DNA of 6,157 nt, from contig CAZXCQ010000331.1 in assembly GCA_964639275.1 (NCBI GenBank), forward strand, positions 1-6,157, read 5' to 3'. The notes under the pieces were generated by a model. It saw nothing but the letters and a program-made list of their open reading frames with translations, had not been told where the DNA came from and made no database searches. Each line of letters opens with the position of its first letter. Positions within the stretch are counted from its first letter, which is position 1. The stretch comes from CAZXCQ01 sp964639275. Lineage in GTDB: Bacteria; Desulfobacterota; DSM-4660; Desulfatiglandales; Desulfatiglandaceae. The position numbers were made by a program, and so were the translations under genes. Below are positions 1-5,798 of this stretch, piece by piece.

Positions 1-1
1 G

Positions 2-1738
2 TTTAACTATATCGTCGTTTCTGTAAACGGAAAATCCCACGAGGTCTTTTCAGGAGAAACCCTCGCCCTTCATCCAAAGGATAAGATCAAAATCCTCAGG
101 TTATCTACAAGCCTCTTTCTTGACATCGGCGTTCGCAGGGTCAAGATTCTCAAGGTCTCGACGGGTATCCTCTTTAATCTCGGTTTTCGATTGGTGTCGG
201 AGCATTTGGACGTGAATGCCCTCAGATATAAAGAAATGGCCGTCTCGACCCTGCTGCCAGACGAAAAGGTCTTTGATCATTACCGGTTTAGGATTCAGAT
301 AAAATATCACAACCAGGATCTGGGGTATATGATCTGGGAAGTAGGACCCCGGGCAGATGACTGGCTGAACAAGGCCAGCAGGACCATTAACGAGGAACAG
401 AGGATAGCCGTCCTCAGACGCGCACTTGAGATGTTTCCCAAGAATATGGAGCTGGAAAGGAGGCTCCTTCATGAATACAAATCTATCGGTCGTCTGGACA
501 AGGCCATAGAGATGCTTGAACAGATGGCCCGAACAAGACAAGACAAAAAGACCCTTGTCGAACTCCTGGAGATCTATACCGCCACCCAGGCAAAGGATGG
601 CATGATTTCGGTCCTGGAACGGCTTGTCATGCTGGAACCCACGGACCTTGAGGCGCGGCTACAACTCGCAGAGCTCCTGGAGAAGGAAGGAAAACTGGGG
701 GAGGCCGCCAAGGAATATGAGGCCTTGGTCAAACAGATACGTGAAAAGGACAGGCCGCCGATCTACCAACGTCTTGGATATCTCTACTCAAAGACAGGTC
801 AACTGGAGAGGGCCATTTCCAATTATCTGGCCGTCGCAGAAAGGGAGAAGGCGGATGCGGATCTCTATTATAATCTCTCTTTTCTCTATGAAAAGACGGG
901 TCAAAGGAAAAAGGCAGAGGAGTATCTAAAAAAGGCGGTGGCATTGAGATCAGAGGATCTGGAAGGCCGTATGAAGCTGGCCAGGAGGCTGATCGCCGAG
1001 GGGAGAGCCGGGGAGGCGGAAAGATACCTGACCGAAACCCTAAAGGAAAAACCAAGCTCCCTCGATGCCCTTTTGTTGTTGGCCAAGGTCTTTGAAAGGC
1101 TCGGCAATAGGGAAAAGCTAAAAGGGGTTTACAAGCGGATCCTTTCTCTGGACCCAAATAACGAGACGGTCGTATACAATATGGGTATTCTCGAATATGA
1201 GGATGGGAACCTAAATGAATCTTTGGCCTATCTGGCAAATTACATCAAATTGCACCCAAAGGAGGCAGCGGTCAGGGAGATCCTGTTTGATATCTACTTG
1301 AGGCAGAGGGATTCCAAGATGGCCTTCAGACAGGCACAGATCCTCGTCGAAATCAAACCAAAGGAGCTGGACCTCTACGATTATATCTTTGAGTATCTAA
1401 AGAACCAGAACGATTATGAGCAGATGATACCGATTATGGAAAAGGGGGTTCAAGAAAATCCCAAACAGATCGCCCTCAGGGAGTACCTTACGGTGGCGTA
1501 CCTCAAGACCGGCAAAGAGGACCTGGCGGTCGAGCAGCTTGAGGAGATGCATAAACTCAGGCCAAAAGACATTGACCTGTTGCTCAATCTGGCAAGGCTC
1601 CAAGAGAAGCGTAACCAGCGCGGGGCAGCCCTAAAGACCTATAAAAAGATCCTTGAACTGTCGCCAGACCAAGAGGAGGCCTCAGAGGCATACTTGAGGT
1701 TGCGGTTCAAGGGGGTTCAGAGTGAACGCACAGAGTAG
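2..1738 (+). CDS. Large TPR-repeat protein, 5'-truncated by window edge
   Basis: The frame is open from base 2 to the TAG at 1736-1738 (578 residues). A TTG at 191 could be read as a start, but the 63 codons before it give sensible protein in the same frame, so the true start is left of the window. Residues 1 to about 120 are not TPR: alternating hydrophobic residues, short turns (VNGKSHEVFSGET near 8-20) and a WEVGP motif near 112-116 suggest a beta-rich domain I cannot assign. From about 122 to 556 follow about twelve TPR units with the usual W/L-G-Y-A-F-A-P-type pattern; nine units (251-556) are exactly 34 residues. Residues 557-578 look like a capping helix. TPR arrays bind proteins or peptides; the partner is unknown. 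The 3' end overlaps the Nudix gene by 17 bases, suggesting one operon. Location is unknown because any signal peptide or membrane anchor is off-window. TPR call is secure; function is not. Confidence 0.9.
   Translation, partial: FNYIVVSVNGKSHEVFSGETLALHPKDKIKILRLSTSLFLDIGVRRVKILKVSTGILFNLGFRLVSEHLDVNALRYKEMAVSTLLPDEKVFDHYRFRIQIKYHNQDLGYMIWEVGPRADDWLNKASRTINEEQRIAVLRRALEMFPKNMELERRLLHEYKSIGRLDKAIEMLEQMARTRQDKKTLVELLEIYTATQAKDGMISVLERLVMLEPTDLEARLQLAELLEKEGKLGEAAKEYEALVKQIREKDRPPIYQRLGYLYSKTGQLERAISNYLAVAEREKADADLYYNLSFLYEKTGQRKKAEEYLKKAVALRSEDLEGRMKLARRLIAEGRAGEAERYLTETLKEKPSSLDALLLLAKVFERLGNREKLKGVYKRILSLDPNNETVVYNMGILEYEDGNLNESLAYLANYIKLHPKEAAVREILFDIYLRQRDSKMAFRQAQILVEIKPKELDLYDYIFEYLKNQNDYEQMIPIMEKGVQENPKQIALREYLTVAYLKTGKEDLAVEQLEEMHKLRPKDIDLLLNLARLQEKRNQRGAALKTYKKILELSPDQEEASEAYLRLRFKGVQSERTE
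752..1669 (+). repeat. Nine in-register 102-bp TPR-coding units
   Basis: Codons 251-556 of the TPR gene divide into nine consecutive 34-codon units with no insertion or deletion, many ending in a proline-containing turn (KPS, DPN, HPK, KPK, NPK, RPK, SPD). Similarity is mainly at protein level. The two first units also share DNA: about 17 of 21 bases match between 782-802 and 884-904, exactly 102 bases apart, both coding LY-x-KTGQ. Units before 752 (residues 149-250) are also TPR-like but of 32, 34 and 36 residues. Confidence 0.8.
1709..1715 (+). promoter_or_regulatory. Ribosome binding site of the Nudix gene
   Basis: AAGGGGG ends six bases before the GTG at 1722. It is a Shine-Dalgarno variant in which G pairs by wobble with U of the anti-SD where the consensus has A. 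It lies inside the last codons of the TPR gene and supports the overlapping GTG start. Confidence 0.65.
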
Positions 1739-2159
1739 AAAGCCCCATTTTGACGTTGCGGCAGGGCTGGTCTGGGACAAGGGAAGGGTCCTGATCGCAA
1801 AACGGCCCAAAGGGAGCCACCTGGAAGGGTTGTGGGAATTCCCGGGGGGTAAGAGGGAAAGGGATGAAGGCCTAAAAGATTGCCTGGTCAGGGAGATGGA
1901 GGAGGAACTGGGTCTCATGGTCAGGGCAGAAGAGCCCTTGATAACGGTTCATCATGAATACCCCACCAAGATAATCTCACTCCATGTCTTTAGATGTACC
2001 CGTCTTGGGGGCGAGGCGAGGGCATTACAATGCCCGGAGGTCAGATGGGTCGATCCGAAAGATCTTGGCAGGTTTTCCTTTCCCCCGCCGGACATGAAGG
2101 TAATCGAGGTTCTTATGCCCGTCCAAGCGCGTCTATCTCCTTTTGAATCTTTTTCCTGA
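1722..2159 (+). CDS. mutT: MutT-family Nudix hydrolase (8-oxo-dGTP diphosphatase-like)
   Basis: A 145-residue protein of the MutT type, which hydrolyses oxidised nucleoside triphosphates such as 8-oxo-dGTP to the monophosphate and so keeps them out of DNA. The Nudix box G-x5-E-x7-RE-U-x-EE-x-G-U is complete at residues 43-65 (G43, E49, R57-E58, E61-E62, G64), giving the metal-binding glutamates. It is preceded by LWEFPGG at 37-43, and RWVDP followed by FPPPD near the C-terminus is typical of this subfamily. The GTG start is chosen for the AAGGGGG site ahead of it and the family-like N-terminus (VAAGLVW at 12-18). It overlaps the TPR gene by 17 bases, suggesting translational coupling. The last dozen or so residues lie in sequence shared with the convergent peptidase gene and may be a lineage-specific tail. 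Members of the family also act on CTP derivatives or other nucleotides, so the exact substrate is inferred. Confidence 0.88.
   Translation: MNAQSRKPHFDVAAGLVWDKGRVLIAKRPKGSHLEGLWEFPGGKRERDEGLKDCLVREMEEELGLMVRAEEPLITVHHEYPTKIISLHVFRCTRLGGEARALQCPEVRWVDPKDLGRFSFPPPDMKVIEVLMPVQARLSPFESFS
2113..2159. other. Convergent 3' overlap of two coding regions (47 bp)
   Basis: The Nudix gene stops with TGA at 2157-2159 on the plus strand, and the peptidase gene stops with TAA (complement of 2113-2115) on the minus strand. The 47 bases between are therefore coding on both strands. No GC-rich hairpin followed by a T-run is visible on either strand within about 100 bases, so termination here is either Rho-dependent or bidirectional read-through. 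Confidence 0.85.
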
Positions 2160-3522
2160 GGGCGGGGTTATTGCCCGATAATTCCCTAGCCTTTTCGAAA
2201 TGAAACCTCGCCTTTTGGGTCTGCCCCAGTCTGTTAAAGTAGAGGCCAAAATAGTAGTGGGCAAGTGCCAGGTTTTTTTGCCTCCCGTATGAAATGCCCA
2301 GGTGATAATAGACCTCATCTTTCACAGGCCCCAAAGCGACCAGTCTCTCAAATAGGCGGATGGCCTCCGGGTACTCTCCCATGTTCTCATAAGATATCCC
2401 AAGTAGATACTGGGTGGCCTTGTCCTCTTCATCAAGCTTGAGGGCCTTTTGAAGGACAACGAGGGCCTCTTTGTCTTGCCCGCTCATCTGGTAGGCCTCC
2501 CCAAGGGTCCTCAATATTGGGATAAATTCGGGTCTCCCTTCCTGTGCCTGTTTTAGCTCCCGGATTGCCTTTCTGTATTCCGAATCCCTCATATAGACGA
2601 TGCCAAGGCCATAATGGGGCAGAAAAGAATCAGGGGTCTTTCCCAGTTGTCTCAGAAATACGCTTTCTGCATCCTCGGGCGTCATGCACCTTGCCGTTAC
2701 TACGGTCTTAAAAATTGGGAAAAGACGTCTGAGTTGCTTGGCTTCGTCCTTAGGGGGGCCGGGGGTGTAGCTGGCCAGCATGGCATCGAGGTTGGCCATC
2801 CTTTCGGGGCCGGTGGGGTGGCTCAGGAGGTACGCGGGGATCTTGTCAGTACCAAACCAGCTCCCCTTTTCGATCTTTTTGAGTGCGCCGATCATCCCGG
2901 CAGGGTCAAGACCTGCCGGACGCATATACTTGAAGCTCAATTGATCGGCCTGACGCTCGTCCTCCCGGCTATAATGGAGCTGCGCCTGAATCCCTGCGGC
3001 CACAGACCCGACCATGAGGGCTCCCCCTGCCTCACCACCGACGAGGACTGCGGCTAGGGCCCCCGCCAGTTGGGCGAGTCCGATCTTTTTGGCCTGTTCT
3101 ATCCGATTGGCCAGGTGTCTCGCAGAGATATGGCCGATTTCATGGCACATCACCGCTGCCAGCTCGTCCACCGTGTCCATGACCTCTATTAGACCCGAAA
3201 AGACAAAGATGTGTCCCCCTGGACCCGCAAATGCATTAATGTTGTTTCCCTTGATGATATAGAAGTGAAAAGGGAAGCTTTTTGTCTCTACCGGCAAGAT
3301 CAGATACTGGCCCAGATAATTGATGAACCCCTCGGCAAAGGGGTCATCGAGTAACTCGAAATTGCCCCGTACCTGGGCCAGGAGCTCTTGCCCCATGGCT
3401 TTTTCGTCCTCAATCGAAAGGGCAAAGGCCCGGGCGGCAAAAAAATTGAGTGGGCAAACCAATAGAGACAGGGCAATTATCAGAAACACCATCTCCTTTT
3501 GGAAAAGGACCTTTGTCTTCAT
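2113..3522 (-). CDS. Secreted M48-family zinc metalloprotease with C-terminal TPRs (BepA/YfgC-like)
   Basis: The 469-residue protein has the layout of BepA-type periplasmic peptidases, which degrade or help assemble outer-membrane proteins. Residues 1-34 form a signal peptide: charged start (K2, K4, K9), hydrophobic core 11-29, and likely signal peptidase I cleavage after AFA at 32-34. The zinc site is HEIGH at 127-131 with catalytic E128, the third ligand is E189 in SREDERQAD, and H235 in LLSHP corresponds to the regulatory histidine of BepA. A glycine/alanine-rich hydrophobic stretch at about 148-178 sits between the first two motifs. About four TPRs follow from 297 to 450, a normal length for the family. 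ATG at 3522 is supported by AAGGGGGGAG upstream. The gene starts three bases after rsfS stops, so it is the last gene of the proBA-nadD-rsfS unit. It may be a protease or mainly a chaperone; all catalytic residues are present. Confidence 0.9.
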   Translation of the reverse strand: MKTKVLFQKEMVFLIIALSLLVCPLNFFAARAFALSIEDEKAMGQELLAQVRGNFELLDDPFAEGFINYLGQYLILPVETKSFPFHFYIIKGNNINAFAGPGGHIFVFSGLIEVMDTVDELAAVMCHEIGHISARHLANRIEQAKKIGLAQLAGALAAVLVGGEAGGALMVGSVAAGIQAQLHYSREDERQADQLSFKYMRPAGLDPAGMIGALKKIEKGSWFGTDKIPAYLLSHPTGPERMANLDAMLASYTPGPPKDEAKQLRRLFPIFKTVVTARCMTPEDAESVFLRQLGKTPDSFLPHYGLGIVYMRDSEYRKAIRELKQAQEGRPEFIPILRTLGEAYQMSGQDKEALVVLQKALKLDEEDKATQYLLGISYENMGEYPEAIRLFERLVALGPVKDEVYYHLGISYGRQKNLALAHYYFGLYFNRLGQTQKARFHFEKARELSGNNPALRKKIQKEIDALGRA

Positions 3523-3525
3523 AGT

Positions 3526-3888
3526 CTATGCTCCCCCCTTCTCATGATCCTCTATGCTGAGCCTTGGTGCCTCATACCAGAGGCCTTCCAGGTCATAGAA
3601 TTCCCTGACCGGTTGATAAAAGAGATGGATGACGACGTCACCGTAATCCAGTAGCACCCAGTGCCCTTCCCGGCCCCCTTCTATCCCGTAAGCCCTAAAG
3701 CCTGCATCCCGCATCTTCTGCTGGACATGGCCCGAGATGGCCTGGACCTGCCTGGATGAGTTTCCGCTGGCAATCACAAAGTAGTCTGTGACGGAGGACA
3801 GCTTTCCCACCTCCAGCAGGATCGGATCAATGGCCTTTCTCTCCATGATAAGCCTCAGGCAAAATCTTGCTTTATCGATCGCTTGCAT
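3526..3888 (-). CDS. rsfS: Ribosomal silencing factor RsfS (Iojap/DUF143)
   Basis: A 120-residue protein matching the RsfS family in full. RsfS binds protein L14 (uL14) of the large ribosomal subunit and blocks joining of the subunits, lowering translation in stationary phase or starvation. Family hallmarks are TDYFVIASGNSSRQV at 34-48, the block around WVLLDYGDVVIHLF at 77-90 and REFYDLEGLW at 95-104. The ATG at 3888 gives the usual N-terminal length before the conserved KLSSVTDYF. No good Shine-Dalgarno precedes it; its first codons overlap the end of nadD by 17 bases, so translation is probably coupled to nadD. nadD-rsfS adjacency is very common in bacteria and supports both calls. The stop codon is three bases before the peptidase start, and the last codons carry that gene's ribosome binding site. 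Confidence 0.95.
   Translation of the reverse strand: MQAIDKARFCLRLIMERKAIDPILLEVGKLSSVTDYFVIASGNSSRQVQAISGHVQQKMRDAGFRAYGIEGGREGHWVLLDYGDVVIHLFYQPVREFYDLEGLWYEAPRLSIEDHEKGGA
3531..3540 (-). promoter_or_regulatory. Ribosome binding site of the M48 peptidase
   Basis: On the minus strand AAGGGGGGAG lies eight bases before the ATG at 3522. It sits inside the final codons of rsfS, which ties the two genes together and supports the ATG chosen. Confidence 0.7.
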
Positions 3889-4531
3889 GATTCTTGTAGA
3901 GTCTGTTTTTTGTGATATAATTCCTTACGGGTTCCGGCACCAGGAAGCGGATCGATTTTCCCTCAGCGACTAACCTCCTGATGCGTGTCGAAGATATACC
4001 CATCAGCGTGGTCTTCATTAGTGTTATCCTGTTGCCTGAGGGGCCAGTGAAGACGTGAGGCCGATCGGTTTTTCCAACATCAATGCCCAGGTCCTGGACA
4101 AGCGCCTCAAAGCCGTCCGGTTGAAACCCCGCCCTTTGAATGATGACAAAGTGGGCGTAGTCAAAGAGACCCCGGTAGTCTTTCCATGTCTTGATTTCAA
4201 GAAAGGCGTCCGTGCCCAAGACAAAAAAGAGCTCAGTCCCCGGACTAAAGGTCTTACGGAACTCTTTGAGTGTCTCAATGGAATATGAGAGGCCGGGTCG
4301 TCTGTTTTCCACGTCAAGGGCCTCAAGGAGCCGGGAGTCTCCCGCCGCCAGCTGAGCCATGTTTAGCCGGTGTTGGAAGGAGGCGAGCGGTTCGTGGGTC
4401 CTGTGAGGCGGTGAGGCAGAGGGGATCAAGTACACCTTTTTGAGGTCGAGGTCCTGGCCAATTTCTTCTGCCGTGCGCAGGTGGCCCAGGTGAATCGGGT
4501 CAAAGGTCCCGCCCAAAATACCCAGTCTCAA
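3872..4531 (-). CDS. nadD: Nicotinate-nucleotide adenylyltransferase NadD
   Basis: NadD transfers AMP from ATP to nicotinate mononucleotide, giving deamido-NAD, the step before NAD synthetase; it is cytoplasmic. With the start used here the protein has 219 residues, normal for the family. The nucleotidyltransferase motif GGTFDPIHLGHL is at 7-18 (H14 and H17 of the HxGH signature), LGTDAF is at 105-110, and the second ATP-binding motif ISSTRIR is at 179-185. I chose the TTG at 4529-4531 because it gives the family-typical beginning MRLGILGGTFDP and has AAGGGGG five bases upstream. The frame stays open to another TTG at 4571-4573, which would add 14 charged residues and overlap proA by 32 bases without a clear binding site, so I reject it. 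The gap after proA is 10 bases, and the 3' end overlaps rsfS by 17. Confidence 0.94.
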   Translation of the reverse strand: MRLGILGGTFDPIHLGHLRTAEEIGQDLDLKKVYLIPSASPPHRTHEPLASFQHRLNMAQLAAGDSRLLEALDVENRRPGLSYSIETLKEFRKTFSPGTELFFVLGTDAFLEIKTWKDYRGLFDYAHFVIIQRAGFQPDGFEALVQDLGIDVGKTDRPHVFTGPSGNRITLMKTTLMGISSTRIRRLVAEGKSIRFLVPEPVRNYITKNRLYKNHASDR

Positions 4532-4536
4532 GATAA

Positions 4537-4543
4537 CCCCCTT
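4537..4543 (-). promoter_or_regulatory. Ribosome binding site deciding the nadD TTG start
   Basis: AAGGGGG on the minus strand ends five bases before TTG at 4531, and its first two bases are the last two of the proA stop codon TAA. Termination of proA therefore places the ribosome directly on the nadD start. Confidence 0.7.
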
Positions 4544-5798
4544 AGCCCCTGGTCTGTCCCTGTCCGTAGACAATAAACTTCGTGGTTGTCAACTCCTCCA
4601 GTCCCATTGGGCCAAAGGCATGGAGCTTCGAGGTGTTGATCCCGATTTCTGCCCCAAGCCCCAACTGGTTCCCATCATTGAACCGGGTGGAGGCATTGAC
4701 GAGGACCACCGAAGAATCGACTTCAGACAAAAAACGGTTGGCCCTGGTATAGTCGTTGGTAATGATGGCCTCGGTATGGTTCGAGCCATATCTTTCCAGA
4801 TGGTCGAGGGCCTCATCCATGCCTGAGACGACCCTGACTGCGAGGATAAGGTCCAAGAATTCGGCCGGCCAGTCCGAGTCTTGCGCCCGTCTTGCACCCG
4901 GGACCAGTTCCACGGTCTTGGGACACCCCCTGATCTCGACGCCTGCTTCCTCCAGACGTCTTGACATGGCGGGAAGGAAGTTGCGGGCAACCGCCTGGTG
5001 AACCAGGAGCGTCTCCATGGCATTGCACACCCCTGGCCTCTGGACCTTGGCATTGAGACATACCTCTTCTGCCATTTGAAGATCCGCGAATTCATCCACA
5101 TAGATATGACACACCCCCTTGTAGTGTCTCAATACGGGAATTCGAGAATGGGATGTCACAAGACGTATGAGGTCTTCCCCGCCCCTGGGAATAATGACAT
5201 CGATGTACTCGTCCAGGCTGATCAGGGTCTTCACAGCCCCCCTATTGGTGGTGGGTACCACCTGGATGGCCTTTGGGGGAAGACCGGTCTCCTCAAGCGA
5301 TTGCCGGAGAATTTCCCCAAGGACAATATTTGAATGGATTGCCTCTGATCCGCCCTTGAGGATTACGGCATTACCCGACTTAAGGCACAGACCGGCGGCA
5401 TCGATAGTCACGTTGGGGCGTGACTCATAAATAAATCCGATGACGCCAAGCGGTATCCGCACCCGCCCCACAAGGAGACCATTGGGCCTCTTCCACATAC
5501 CGGTGACCTGGCCCACGGGGTCTGGCAGGTTGGCAACTTCCCTCAGGCCTTCGGCCATTTCTTCTATGACCTTTTCATCCAGTCTCAGACGATCCATCAT
5601 GGCCGGAGGTAACCCTGCCCCTTTTGCATCGGAGAGGTCCCTTCGATTCTCCTCTATGATCTCCTCCCCCCTTTCTATAAGTTTTTCCGCCATTAAAAAG
5701 AGGGCAGTGTCTTTCTTTGTCCTCCCCACTCTTCTCAACTCCCTGGAGGCGTCTCTTGCCCCTTTGGCCATGTCTTCAATCATATTTGTCAGAGACAT
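4542..5798 (-). CDS. proA: Gamma-glutamyl phosphate reductase ProA
   Basis: ProA reduces gamma-glutamyl phosphate with NADPH to glutamate 5-semialdehyde, the second step of proline synthesis, in the cytoplasm. The 418 residues match the usual length of the aldehyde-dehydrogenase-like family. Visible landmarks are GVIGFIYESRPNVT at 118-131, LKGGSEAIHSN at 147-157 in the cofactor-binding half, the catalytic cysteine C258 in QRPGVCNAMETLLVH, the region around ERYGSNHTEAI at 335-345 that carries the family signature, NASTRFNDG at 368-376 and GPMGLEELTTTKFIV near the end. ATG at 5798 has a very strong purine-rich binding site. The start overlaps the end of proB by 10 bases, as expected for partners: the gamma-glutamyl phosphate made by ProB is labile and ProA takes it up. 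Nothing is missing or broken. Confidence 0.97.
   Translation of the reverse strand: MSLTNMIEDMAKGARDASRELRRVGRTKKDTALFLMAEKLIERGEEIIEENRRDLSDAKGAGLPPAMMDRLRLDEKVIEEMAEGLREVANLPDPVGQVTGMWKRPNGLLVGRVRIPLGVIGFIYESRPNVTIDAAGLCLKSGNAVILKGGSEAIHSNIVLGEILRQSLEETGLPPKAIQVVPTTNRGAVKTLISLDEYIDVIIPRGGEDLIRLVTSHSRIPVLRHYKGVCHIYVDEFADLQMAEEVCLNAKVQRPGVCNAMETLLVHQAVARNFLPAMSRRLEEAGVEIRGCPKTVELVPGARRAQDSDWPAEFLDLILAVRVVSGMDEALDHLERYGSNHTEAIITNDYTRANRFLSEVDSSVVLVNASTRFNDGNQLGLGAEIGINTSKLHAFGPMGLEELTTTKFIVYGQGQTRG

Noticed and set aside
729..1238. A 169-codon open frame on the minus strand inside the TPR gene.
   Set aside because: Its product is low-complexity, rich in P, S and R with no family resemblance. 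It is antisense to well-supported TPR units.
191..1738. TTG at 191 as the real start of the TPR protein.
   Set aside because: The same frame is open and protein-like for 63 codons upstream to the window edge, and no ribosome binding site precedes the TTG. The gene is better treated as truncated.
2160..2176. GGGC...GCCC inverted repeat just after the Nudix stop as a terminator.
   Set aside because: The stem is only four base pairs with a nine-base loop, no T-run follows on either strand, and it lies inside the peptidase coding sequence.
2614..3262. Two plus-strand open frames of 147 and 82 codons opposite the peptidase gene.
   Set aside because: They are antisense shadows of the M48 catalytic domain, whose motifs prove the minus-strand frame.
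3442..3522. Lipoprotein signal at C23 of the M48 peptidase.
   Set aside because: The residues before the cysteine are LLV; a lipobox needs a small residue such as G, A or S just before it. AFA at 32-34 is a better signal peptidase I site.
4589..5101. A 170-codon open frame on the minus strand in another phase of proA, and several plus-strand open frames across 4998-5871.
   Set aside because: All lie within the fully conserved proA or proB coding sequence, give unrecognisable compositions and lack credible starts.
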